In this document: positions 6,691 to 13,273 of the stretch, in pieces
Position numbering within the stretch: position 1 is the first letter of the stretch
How the letters are laid out: the number at the start of each line of letters is the position of its first letter
Source: JBFGCA01 sp041567315
Lineage (GTDB): Bacteria > Acidobacteriota > Thermoanaerobaculia > Multivoradales > JAHEKO01
Direction of reading: 5' to 3'
Assembly (NCBI GenBank): GCA_041567315.1
Contig: JBFGCA010000075.1
Location: forward strand, 1 to 23,205
DNA: 23,205 bases
The notes under the pieces: generated by a model
What the model was told of the DNA's origin: nothing
Seen by the model: only the letters and a program-made list of their open reading frames with translations
Databases searched by the model: none
Translations under genes and position numbers: made by a program

Positions 6691-7914
6691 TCAGCCGGCC
6701 GTGAGCCGGACGGCCAGAAGCTCGCCGGGCTGGCGGAGGTAGAGGAGACCGCCGGCGTAGGCGGGGGCGACGACGGTCCAGCCGGTGGGCTCGGCGAGCT
6801 TGGCGGCGAAGCGCTCGCGGTAGGCGGAGGGGTCGGCGGCGACGACGCGCAGCTCGCCGTCGCCCCAGACGACCAGGTCGGCGCCGGCCCGGATAAGCGA
6901 GCCCTCGAAGGCGCGCTCGCGCCAGCAGGCCTCGCCGGATCCCGGGTCGAGGCAGGTGATGAAGCTGCCGTTGAGGCTGTAGAGGTGGCCGTCGTGGGGG
7001 ACGGTCGGGCTGTAGGTGCCTTTGAGGAGCGGAGTGGTGAGCATCTCGCGCGCTCTGAAGGTCCCGCCGTCGCGCTCCACCGCGAGGATGAGGCCTTCGT
7101 CCCAGGTGGCCACGAACAGGCGGTCGCTCGGCAGCGGCATGACCATCGAGCGGTCGGCCTTGGGTACGGCGTGGCTCCAGGTGGGGCTGCCGTCGGCGGG
7201 CCGGACGGCGTAGATCCGGGTGTCGCCGGCCACCACCACCTGCTCGACGCCGCCCAGCTCGGCCAGTAACGGCGACGAGTAGCCCAGCCGGGTGTCGGCG
7301 TCGCGGGTCCAGACCACGTCGCCCGAGGCCTGGTCGAAGGCCATCAGGTTGTAGGGGCTGCGGCCGCCCACCTGGACTATCAACAGCCGTCCCCAGGCCA
7401 GCGGAGCGGTCGAGAACGACCAGGTCGGCGCCTGGGCCCCGTACTCGGCGACCAGGTCGCGCCGCCACACGAGATCGCCGCTCGCCGCGTCGAGCGCCAC
7501 CAGCACGCCGTGGGGGCCGACCATGAACACCCGCCCGCCCGCCACCGTCGGGGTGGAGGTCGGTCCGTCGTCCGAGCCCCCGTGCCCCTTGTAGACCGGC
7601 CCCAGCCGATGGCGCCAGACCTCGCGCCCCGAGCCGGCCTCCAGCGCCACCACGAAGTCGCTCGACCCGTCCGACTCGCCAGTGAACAGCCGCCCGCCGG
7701 CCACCGCCATTCCGGAATACGCGGGTCCCACCTCCCTTCGCCAGACCATCTCGGCTCGCAGCGGACTACCCGCGGAACTTCCAGCTGGGACCTCTGCACT
7801 GGTGACGGCGTTGCGCCCCGGCCCGAAGAGCTGCGGCCAGTCGCCGGCGGCAAGGGGCGCACCCGTGTGCGAGAGCGCCGTGATTACGAGGCAGGCCAGG
7901 AGGATTCGTTTCAT
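6691..7914 (-). CDS. Exported PQQ-like beta-propeller repeat protein
   Basis: This 407-residue protein begins with a signal peptide ('MKRILLACLVITALSHTGA', cleavage probably near 'PLAAG'). The mature part carries repeated propeller blades of the PQQ-enzyme/BamB type: 'VVALEAGSGREVWRHRLG', 'LVALDAASGDLVWRRDLV' and 'LMAFDQASGDVVWTRDAD', with the usual A-x-D/GxxxW pattern. The opening 'DWPQLFGPGRN' is common in planctomycete and acidobacterial WD40-like/PQQ proteins. It lacks an obvious quinoprotein dehydrogenase catalytic domain, so a binding or scaffold role in the periplasm is more likely than enzymatic activity. The ATG at 7912-7914 was chosen because the signal peptide starts there; no good Shine-Dalgarno is visible. 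The upstream open frame, which runs antisense through the neighbouring enzyme gene, is not part of it. Confidence 0.87.
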   Translation of the reverse strand: MKRILLACLVITALSHTGAPLAAGDWPQLFGPGRNAVTSAEVPAGSSAGSPLRAEMVWRREVGPAYSGMAVAGGRLFTGESDGSSDFVVALEAGSGREVWRHRLGPVYKGHGGSDDGPTSTPTVAGGRVFMVGPHGVLVALDAASGDLVWRRDLVAEYGAQAPTWSFSTAPLAWGRLLIVQVGGRSPYNLMAFDQASGDVVWTRDADTRLGYSSPLLAELGGVEQVVVAGDTRIYAVRPADGSPTWSHAVPKADRSMVMPLPSDRLFVATWDEGLILAVERDGGTFRAREMLTTPLLKGTYSPTVPHDGHLYSLNGSFITCLDPGSGEACWRERAFEGSLIRAGADLVVWGDGELRVVAADPSAYRERFAAKLAEPTGWTVVAPAYAGGLLYLRQPGELLAVRLTAG

Positions 7915-7991
7915 TGCTCGACGGGCTTGATACGAGATCCCCGGCGCCAGGTTCTTGGGTGCCGCTCGGCGCCGAACCGAGCGCGTCTTAC

Positions 7992-8040
7992 TTGGAGTCT
8001 CTGTTACGACAACGGTACTAAGATCCCCCTCTCGGAGAGG
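7992..8040 (+). promoter_or_regulatory. Candidate promoter and leader hairpin of the Cys/Met enzyme gene
   Basis: TTGGAG (7992-7997) and TACTAA (8016-8021) are separated by 18 bases, a plausible sigma-70 promoter. The transcript would start near 8028, where CCTCTCGGAGAGG (8028-8040) can fold as a 5-base-pair hairpin with a CGG loop. About 40 bases then lead to the ribosome binding site AAAGGA (8067-8072), 7 bases before the ATG. The leader is too short for a standard SAM-I riboswitch. Confidence 0.4.
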
Positions 8041-8079
8041 CGGCCTCCTGAGCAAGGCGCGACGAGAAAGGACGGACTC

Positions 8080-9249
8080 ATGGACTACTCGCGCAGGTTC
8101 GGCACCCTGGACACCAACGTGGTGCACGCCGGGTCGCCGCGGCCGCACGTGGCGGGGGCGGTGGTGACGCCGGTGTTCCAGTCGGCCAACTATCTGATGG
8201 CCGACGAGGCGACCTACGACGCGGTGCGCTACATCCGGCTCAGCAACTCGCCCAACCACTTCGCGCTGCAGGCGCGGCTGGCGGCGCTGGAGTCGGCCGA
8301 GGTGGCGCTGGTCACCGCCTCCGGGATGGCGGCGATCAGCGCGACGATCCTGGCCTACGTGGCGAGCGGCGAGCACCTGCTGGCGCAGAAGACCCTCTAC
8401 GGCGGTACCCAGAGCTTCCTCGACCACGACGCCCCGCGCCACGGGATCGCCTACGACGCGGTCGACGTCGCCGACCCCGAGGGACCCGCCGCCTGGGAGC
8501 GGGTCCTGAGGCCGAACACCCGGCTGTTCCTGGTCGAGTCGATCTCCAATCCGCTGATGGAGGTGGGGGATCTCGAGGCGGTGGTGGCCTTCGCGCGCCG
8601 ACACGGTCTGGTCACCGTCATCGACAACACCTTCGCCTCGCCGGTCAACTTCCGGCCCTGCGAGATCGGCTTCGACCTGGTGGTCCACAGTGCCACCAAG
8701 TACCTCAACGGTCACAGCGACATCGTCGCCGGGGTGGTCGCCGGGGCGGCGGAGAAGGTCGAGCCGGTCCGCCGGCTGCTGCTCCACCTCGGCGGCGCGC
8801 TCGACCCCCACGCCTGCTTCCTGTTCGAGCGCGGGCTCAAGACGCTGGCGCTGCGGGTGGCGCGCCAGAGCTTGACGGCGCTGCGGGTGGCCGAGCGGCT
8901 GGCGGTCCACCCGGCCGTGCGGCGGGTCAACTACCCCGGTCTGCCGTCCGACCCCGGTCACTGGTTCGCCAGCCGGCTGTTCGCCGCCTGCGGCGGCATG
9001 CTGTCGTTCTACGCGGCGAGTCCCAAGGCCGCCGAGGGCTTCCTCGAGCGGGTCAGGATCCCGCTCCACGCCGCCAGCCTGGGCGGCGTCGAGTCGCTGG
9101 TGGTGCGGCCGTCGCGCAGCTCGCACCTGGGCCAGACCCCCGAGGAGCGCGAGCGACTGGGCATCACCGACGACCTGGTGCGGGTCTCGGTCGGCATCGA
9201 GGACCCCGACGAGCTGATCGCAGACTTCGAGCAGGCGCTCGCCGGCTGA
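8080..9249 (+). CDS. Cys/Met metabolism PLP-dependent enzyme (cystathionine gamma-synthase/lyase family)
   Basis: This 389-residue fold-type I PLP enzyme has the PLP-binding lysine K207 in 'HSATKYLNGHSDIVAG', the cofactor-stacking Y107 in 'TLYGGT', 'IDNTFASP' before the lysine, and the C-terminal 'AASLGGVESLVVRPSRSSH'. The N-terminal active-site segment reads 'YIRLSNSPNHFAL' (Y51, R53), where most family members have Y-x-R-Y-G-N-P-T; the Tyr and Arg remain but the following loop differs. Sequence therefore does not settle whether it is a gamma-synthase, gamma-lyase, beta-lyase or methionine gamma-lyase. Length is normal. A good ribosome binding site (AAAGGA) supports the start. tag follows after 22 bases and may be co-transcribed. 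Methionine or cysteine metabolism is the expected role. Confidence 0.92.
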   Translation: MDYSRRFGTLDTNVVHAGSPRPHVAGAVVTPVFQSANYLMADEATYDAVRYIRLSNSPNHFALQARLAALESAEVALVTASGMAAISATILAYVASGEHLLAQKTLYGGTQSFLDHDAPRHGIAYDAVDVADPEGPAAWERVLRPNTRLFLVESISNPLMEVGDLEAVVAFARRHGLVTVIDNTFASPVNFRPCEIGFDLVVHSATKYLNGHSDIVAGVVAGAAEKVEPVRRLLLHLGGALDPHACFLFERGLKTLALRVARQSLTALRVAERLAVHPAVRRVNYPGLPSDPGHWFASRLFAACGGMLSFYAASPKAAEGFLERVRIPLHAASLGGVESLVVRPSRSSHLGQTPEERERLGITDDLVRVSVGIEDPDELIADFEQALAG

Positions 9250-9271
9250 GGGGGGCCGGCACCCCGACCCC

Positions 9272-9853
9272 ATGCCACGCTCCGCCGGCCTGGTCCGCTG
9301 TCCGTGGGCGGGGACCGACCCGCTGATGGTCCGCTACCACGACGAGGAGTGGGGCGTGCCGCTCCACGACGACCGGCGTCTCTTCGAGTTCCTGGTCCTC
9401 GAGGGCGCCCAGGCGGGGCTCAGCTGGTCCACCGTGCTGGCCAAGCGCGAGCGCTACCGCGAGGTCTTCGCCGGCTTCGACCCCGCCCGCGTCGCCCGCT
9501 TCCGCCCCGCCCGGATCGCCCGCCTGCTCGAAGACCCCGGCATCATCCGCAACCGCCTCAAGGTCGAGTCCGCCGTCACCAACGCCCGCGCCTTCCTCGC
9601 CGTCCAGCGCGAGCTGGGCAGCTTCGACGCCTACCTCTGGGGCTTCGTCGGCGGCGCCCCGCAAGTCAACGCCTGGCGCAAGACGTCCGACCTGCCCGCC
9701 GAGACCGAAGAGTCACGGGCCCTCAGCCGTGACCTCAAGCGCCGCGGCTTCCGCTTCGTCGGCCCCACCATCTGCTACGCCCTGATGCAGGCCGTCGGCC
9801 TCGTCAACGACCACCTGGTCACCTGCTATCGCCACCGCCAGCTCGCCCGCTAG
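9272..9853 (+). CDS. tag: DNA-3-methyladenine glycosylase I
   Basis: Tag removes 3-methyladenine from alkylated DNA as the first step of base excision repair. The 193-residue protein has the full family pattern: 'RCPWAGTDPLMVRYHDEEWG' at the N-terminus and 'FRFVGPTICYALMQAVGLVNDH' at the C-terminus. The four zinc-site residues are present as C10, H23, H181 and C185, with the same spacings as in E. coli Tag (Cys4, His17, His175, Cys179). 'LEGAQAGLSWSTVLAKRERY' is also highly characteristic. The ATG at 9272 gives normal length. It follows the PLP enzyme by 22 bases, and GCCGGC repeats (9241-9246 and 9255-9260) could form a small stem across the junction. Confidence 0.95.
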   Translation: MPRSAGLVRCPWAGTDPLMVRYHDEEWGVPLHDDRRLFEFLVLEGAQAGLSWSTVLAKRERYREVFAGFDPARVARFRPARIARLLEDPGIIRNRLKVESAVTNARAFLAVQRELGSFDAYLWGFVGGAPQVNAWRKTSDLPAETEESRALSRDLKRRGFRFVGPTICYALMQAVGLVNDHLVTCYRHRQLAR

Positions 9854-9959
9854 TCACGTTTCCGTCGGTTTCCGGGTTCTGAACCACGTAGCCGGTCACC
9901 GTGGAGTTCGACGCCCACTTCAAACAGCAACGACTCCGGTGGTCCGAACGGCCACGGAA

Positions 9960-9991
9960 ATCATCTGGGTAGAAGATCATCTGGGTAGGAG
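9960..9991 (+). repeat. Two-copy tandem 16-base direct repeat
   Basis: ATCATCTGGGTAGAAG (9960-9975) is followed directly by ATCATCTGGGTAGGAG (9976-9991), identical at 15 of 16 positions. Only two copies are present and there is no spacer, so it is not a CRISPR array. It could be a regulator-binding iteron pair or a simple duplication. Confidence 0.8.
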
Positions 9992-10033
9992 GGCCCGGAC
10001 GGGTCAGCCCCCGACCGTGGGGACGCATCGGAA

Positions 10034-10073
10034 CGGGTTGTTGAGCGAAAGCTCGTGCGGCCTGGCGAGCCCG
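10034..10073 (+). ncRNA. Possible small structured RNA element
   Basis: CGGGTT (10034-10039) can pair with AGCCCG (10068-10073), with one G-U pair. Inside lies GAGC-GAAA-GCTC (10043-10054), a 4-base-pair stem capped by a GNRA tetraloop. This geometry is common in structured RNAs, but the stems are short and could occur by chance in GC-rich DNA. No known RNA family is recognised. Confidence 0.2.
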
Positions 10074-10107
10074 AAGTCTGCGTTCCTGGCGTTCATCCGG
10101 GTGGGGG

Positions 10108-10240
10108 AGTAGCGGGTCAGCCCACCGACGGTGCGAGCCGGTCGGGTCGGGGCTCGACAGGGGCCTCTCCGCGAGCGTCCCCGGGCGTGCCCCGCCCCGA
10201 CCGGCCCCTCGCCACAATCCCTCCAGTCTGACCCGCTACT
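10108..10240. repeat. 133-base element with nested inverted repeats
   Basis: AGTAGCGGGTCAG (10108-10120) and its exact reverse complement CTGACCCGCTACT (10228-10240) bound the element. Inside, 10137-10153 and 10189-10205 are inverted repeats matching at 16 of 17 positions (core CCGGTCGGG / CCCGACCGG). Outside those, GCGAG (10133-10137) and CTCGC (10208-10212) can pair. The whole can fold as a long imperfect rod. Terminal inverted repeats bounding a short noncoding segment resemble a miniature mobile element, while a rod-like transcript would suit a small RNA. No clear target-site duplication was seen. Confidence 0.6.
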
Positions 10241-10262
10241 GGGGGGCGCCGCACCCGACCGG

Positions 10263-10291
10263 TTGTCCGCCCCGGCGCCTTGTCATAGACT
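10263..10291 (+). promoter_or_regulatory. Candidate promoter of the cytochrome oxidase operon
   Basis: TTGTCC (10263-10268) and TAGACT (10286-10291) are separated by 17 bases, a good sigma-70 arrangement. It lies about 90 bases upstream of the ctaD ATG. The same TAGACTC string occurs upstream of ctaA (2245-2251), which may reflect a shared -10 preference. Confidence 0.5.
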
Positions 10292-10312
10292 CCGCGCCAC
10301 GCGTTTCTCAGA

Positions 10313-10333
10313 GCCGCCGGCCCGTCCGGCGGC
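10313..10333 (+). repeat. Perfect 8-base-pair hairpin in the ctaD leader
   Basis: GCCGCCGG and CCGGCGGC flank the 5-base loop CCCGT, giving a very stable stem in the 5' leader between the candidate promoter and the ribosome binding site GAGGGAG (10366-10372). No U-rich tail follows, so it does not look like an intrinsic terminator. It may stabilise the long operon transcript or pause polymerase. Confidence 0.55.
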
Positions 10334-10379
10334 GCCGGCGTCCCCGGCCCCAGACAATCACCAGCGAGGGAGTTCTCAG

Positions 10380-12155
10380 ATGAGCGTTCTCGAACAGCAT
10401 CCGGCCGCAGCCGAAGAGGCCCACGCCGGGCACCACGAGGAGCCCTTCTGGCGCAGATACATCTTCTCCCAGGACCACAAGGTCATCGGCATCCAGTACG
10501 CCTTTACGGCGCTGGTCTTCCTGCTGTTCGGCTTCTCGCTGATGCTGATCATGCGCTGGCAGCTCGCCTTCCCGGGCAAGGCGGTGCCGCTCATCGGCGG
10601 GCTGCTGGGCGAGGCCAACGCCCCCGGCGGCATCATGCTGCCCGAGTTCTACAACCAGCTGGGGGCGATGCACGGCACCATCATGGTCTTCCTGGCCATC
10701 GTGCCGCTGGCGGTGGGCGCCTTCGGCAACTACGTGGTGCCGCTCCAGATCGGCGCCCCCGACATGGCCTTCCCCAAGCTCAACATGGCGAGCTACTGGG
10801 TCTATCTCGTGGGCGGTCTGGTCATGTTCGCCAGCTTCTTCGTGCCCGGCGGCGCCGCCAACTCGGGCTGGACCTCCTACCCGCCGCTCTCCAACATCGC
10901 CACCGAGGGGCAGACCTGGTGGCTGCTGGGGATGGTCTTCCTGATCACCTCTTCGCTGCTCGGCTCGGTCAACTTCATCACCACCATCTTCCAGCTGCGG
11001 GCCAAGGGGCTGAGCTTCATGCGCCTGCCGTTCTTCGTCTGGGCGCAGCTGGTCACCGCCTTCCTGCTGCTGCTGGCCTTTCCGCCGCTCGAGGCGGCGG
11101 CCTTCCTGCAGCTCATGGACCGGCTGGCGTCGACCAGCTTCTTCATGCCCAGCGGCCTGGTGGTGAGCGGCGAGGTGCTGGACCTGGCCGGCGGCGGCAG
11201 CCCGCTGCTCTGGCAGCACCTGTTCTGGTTCCTGGCCCACCCCGAGGTCTACGTCCTGATCCTGCCGGCGCTGGGGATCATCGCCGAGGTGATCGCCAAC
11301 AACACCCGCAAGCCGCTGTGGGGCTACAAGCCGATGGTCTACTCGGTGGTCTTCCTCGGCTTCATGTCCTTCATCGTCTGGGCCCACCACATGTTCCTGA
11401 CCGGCATGGGGACCGCGATCAGCGCCTTCTTCCAGACCACCACGATGATCATCTCGATCCCCTCGGTGGTGATCCTGACGGCGCTCTTGATCTCGCTGTG
11501 GGGGGCCTCCATCCGCTTCAACACGCCGATGCTCTTCGCCCTCGCGTTCCTGCCGATGTTCGGGATCGGCGGGCTGACCGGTCTGCCGCTGGGGCTGGCG
11601 CCCAGCGACATCCATCTCCACGACACCTACTACGTGATCGGTCACTTCCACTACGTGGTGGCGCCCGGCACCATCTTCGCCATGTTCGCCGGCATCTACT
11701 ACTGGTTCCCCAAGATCACCGGCCGGCGGATGAGCGAGCGGCTCGGCAAGCTCCACTTCTGGCCGTCGCTGATCTTCATCAACGGCATCTTCATGCCGAT
11801 GTTCCTCCAGGGCCTGGCCGGGGTGTCGCGCCGTCTCTACGATGGCGGCGCCCAGTACGCCCACGCCCAGCCGGTGCTGGAGTGGAACCTGTTCATGTCG
11901 GTCTCGGCCTGGCTGCTGCTGGTGGCCCAGATCCCGTTCATCGTCAACCTCTTCGTCAGCATCCGGCGTGGCGCCAAGGTGGGCGCCAACCCCTGGGAGG
12001 CGACCACCATGGAGTGGTCGGCGGCGCCCTCGCCGCCGATCGCCCACGGCAACTTCCCGCAGGTGCCGGTGGTGGCCCGCGGCCCCTACGAGTACAGCCC
12101 GCCGGGCCACGAGCAGGGCTTCCTGCCGCAGAACGCGGCGCCGCAGGAGGGCTGA
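10380..12155 (+). CDS. ctaD: Cytochrome c oxidase subunit I, A-type heme-copper oxygen reductase
   Basis: This 591-residue catalytic subunit reduces O2 to water and pumps protons. Heme and copper ligands are all present: H98 ('AMHGTIM') and H424 for low-spin heme, H422 for heme a3 ('IGHFHYV'), and H287, H336 and H337 for CuB ('HPEVY', 'WAHHMF'). Y291 is the cross-linked tyrosine and E289 the D-channel glutamate, as in the A1 class. D-channel residues in 'FGNYVVP' and 'GAPDMAFPKLN' are conserved. The K-channel is not: the canonical P-T-G-x-K segment reads P361-S-V-V-I365, and the Ser after 'HPEVY...G' is Ala302, followed by Glu303. A ribosome binding site GAGGGAG lies 7 bases before the ATG. 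First gene of a seven-gene operon. Confidence 0.96.
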   Translation: MSVLEQHPAAAEEAHAGHHEEPFWRRYIFSQDHKVIGIQYAFTALVFLLFGFSLMLIMRWQLAFPGKAVPLIGGLLGEANAPGGIMLPEFYNQLGAMHGTIMVFLAIVPLAVGAFGNYVVPLQIGAPDMAFPKLNMASYWVYLVGGLVMFASFFVPGGAANSGWTSYPPLSNIATEGQTWWLLGMVFLITSSLLGSVNFITTIFQLRAKGLSFMRLPFFVWAQLVTAFLLLLAFPPLEAAAFLQLMDRLASTSFFMPSGLVVSGEVLDLAGGGSPLLWQHLFWFLAHPEVYVLILPALGIIAEVIANNTRKPLWGYKPMVYSVVFLGFMSFIVWAHHMFLTGMGTAISAFFQTTTMIISIPSVVILTALLISLWGASIRFNTPMLFALAFLPMFGIGGLTGLPLGLAPSDIHLHDTYYVIGHFHYVVAPGTIFAMFAGIYYWFPKITGRRMSERLGKLHFWPSLIFINGIFMPMFLQGLAGVSRRLYDGGAQYAHAQPVLEWNLFMSVSAWLLLVAQIPFIVNLFVSIRRGAKVGANPWEATTMEWSAAPSPPIAHGNFPQVPVVARGPYEYSPPGHEQGFLPQNAAPQEG

Positions 12156-12161
12156 GACGCC

Positions 12162-12752
12162 ATGCAGATCCCGTACACCATCGAAGAGCGGCCCGACACC
12201 GGGCTGTACAACGCCAAGCTCGGCATCTGGCTGTTTTTGGCCTCCGAGGTGATGCTCTTCGGGGCGCTGTTCTCCTCGCTCATCCTGCTGCGCACCAGCG
12301 CCCCCTACTGGCCGCACGGCTACGAGAAGCTCAACGTCCCGCTGGCCACGCTCAACACCATGGTGCTGATCACCTCCAGCGTGACTATGGTGATGTCGTG
12401 GGCCTCGCTGCGGCTCAAGGAGTTCGGCAAGTACCGGCTCTACATGTCGGCCACTTTCCTGCTGGGGCTGGTCTTCATGGTGGTCAAGGCGTTCGAGTAC
12501 GGCGCCAAGTTCTCGCACGGCCTGTATCCCTCGATCGACAACTTCTACGCCACCTACTTCACGATGACCGGGCTCCACGGGCTGCACGTGTTGGGTGGCA
12601 TGATCGTGATCGCCTATCTGCTGGGCCCGGGGGCCAGGATGTGGAAGCGCCAGCCCGAGCGCTTCACCAACCGGGTCGAGATCGTCGGCCTGTACTGGCA
12701 CTTCGTGGACCTGGTGTGGATCTTCCTGTTCCCGGTCCTCTACCTGCTGTAG
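12162..12752 (+). CDS. ctaE: Cytochrome c oxidase subunit III
   Basis: This 196-residue membrane protein is of the short, five-helix CoxC/CyoC type, lacking the first two helices of mitochondrial subunit III. Typical motifs are 'LGIWLFLASEVMLFGALF', 'VVKAFEY' with its lipid-associated Glu, 'FTMTGLHGLHVLGGM' and the closing 'GLYWHFVDLVWIFLFPVLYL'. It stabilises subunit I and helps proton uptake through the D-channel, as known for the family. It starts 6 bases after ctaD, and the ribosome binding site (AGGAGG near 12145) lies inside the ctaD end. Confidence 0.96.
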   Translation: MQIPYTIEERPDTGLYNAKLGIWLFLASEVMLFGALFSSLILLRTSAPYWPHGYEKLNVPLATLNTMVLITSSVTMVMSWASLRLKEFGKYRLYMSATFLLGLVFMVVKAFEYGAKFSHGLYPSIDNFYATYFTMTGLHGLHVLGGMIVIAYLLGPGARMWKRQPERFTNRVEIVGLYWHFVDLVWIFLFPVLYLL

Positions 12753-12765
12753 CGGGAGGCGCGGC

Positions 12766-13065
12766 ATGAGCGGACACAGCGTCGAAGAGATCAAGAAAGA
12801 GACCCGGGTCTACGTCCTGGTCTTCGTCGCCCTGGCGGCGCTCACCGTGGTGACGGTGGCGGTGAGCTACCTCCATCTGAGCGTCGGCGCGGCGATCGCG
12901 GTGGCCCTGTTCATCGCCACCATCAAGGGCTCGCTGGTGGCCGGCTTCTTCATGCATCTGATCTCCGAGCGCAAGCTGATCTACTCGGTGCTGATCTTGA
13001 CCGTCGCCTTCTTCATCGCCCTGATGTTCCTGCCCCTGGGGGGCTATCTCGACCGGCTCGGCTGA
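12766..13065 (+). CDS. ctaF: Cytochrome c oxidase subunit IV (prokaryotic COX4/CyoD-like)
   Basis: This 99-residue protein has three predicted membrane helices and the pattern of prokaryotic subunit IV proteins: 'VYVLVFVALAALTVVTVAVS', then 'AIAVALFIATIKGSLVAGFF' with 'MHLISERKLIYSVLI', where K and MHL are characteristic. It is a small accessory subunit that contacts subunits I and III. It starts 13 bases after ctaE with a GGGAGG site nearby. The next gene starts one base after its stop. The symbol ctaF follows Bacillus usage. Confidence 0.9.
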   Translation: MSGHSVEEIKKETRVYVLVFVALAALTVVTVAVSYLHLSVGAAIAVALFIATIKGSLVAGFFMHLISERKLIYSVLILTVAFFIALMFLPLGGYLDRLG

Positions 13066-13066
13066 G

Positions 13067-13273
13067 ATGCTGTCGCTGCGCGTCTTCCACGTCTTCTTCA
13101 TCGTCGCCTCGATCCTGCTGGCGCTGGCGACGGCGGCCTGGGGCGTGGGGCGCTACCGGGCCGACGGCAGCCCGCTGGGGCTGGTGATGGCGACGCTGTT
13201 CTTCGCCGCCGGTTTCGCGCTGCTGCTCTACGCGGTGCGCTACTTCGGCAAGCTGCGGAGGCTCGACCGGTGA
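13067..13273 (+). CDS. Small two-helix membrane protein in the oxidase operon
   Basis: This 68-residue protein of unrecognised family has two hydrophobic helices (about residues 7-26 and 38-58), joined by the polar turn 'GRYRADGSPLG' and followed by a basic C-terminus 'FGKLRRLDR', suggesting both ends are cytoplasmic. It begins one base after the subunit IV stop, and its own stop overlaps the next start. Coding is supported by this tight packing and by the absence of another reading frame here. It could be a minor oxidase subunit or assembly protein; that is inferred only from position. No metal-binding residues are visible. Confidence 0.75.
   Translation: MLSLRVFHVFFIVASILLALATAAWGVGRYRADGSPLGLVMATLFFAAGFALLLYAVRYFGKLRRLDR

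Larger units (their letters stand above)
9854..10379. other. Long noncoding, repeat-rich stretch between tag and the oxidase operon
   Basis: No convincing gene is seen in these 526 bases. The first part (about 9860-9990) is lower in GC than its surroundings. The stretch contains a two-copy 16-base direct repeat (9960-9991), a possible stem with an inner GAAA tetraloop hairpin (10034-10073), nested inverted repeats (10108-10240), and then the likely ctaD promoter and leader hairpin. The octamer CGGGTCAG occurs at 10000-10007 and 10113-10120, with its reverse complement at 10228-10235. It may hold a small RNA, a small non-autonomous mobile element or remnants of one. Confidence 0.6.

Noticed and set aside
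8022..8079. SAM-I type riboswitch before the PLP enzyme gene
   Set aside because: The leader is too short and lacks the conserved junction sequences. Only a single small hairpin is visible.
7915..9273. Upstream extension of the PQQ-like protein frame, antisense through the PLP enzyme gene
   Set aside because: A signal peptide begins exactly at the ATG at 7914, and the extension has no homology-like features.
9875..9904. Intrinsic terminator after tag
   Set aside because: GGTTCTGAACC is a palindrome with a one-base centre and CCACG/CGTGG is a weak stem; neither is followed by a T-run.
9960..9991. CRISPR-like repeat
   Set aside because: Only two adjacent units, no spacers and no cas genes.
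9819..10217. 132-codon minus-strand frame in the tag-ctaD gap
   Set aside because: No recognisable domain, Arg/Pro-rich over the inverted repeats, overlaps the end of tag, and lacks a convincing ribosome binding site.
10308..12794. Long minus-strand open frame antisense to ctaD and ctaE
   Set aside because: The product is dominated by His, Gln, Glu and Asp from reverse-reading membrane codons. ctaD and ctaE are unambiguous on the plus strand.
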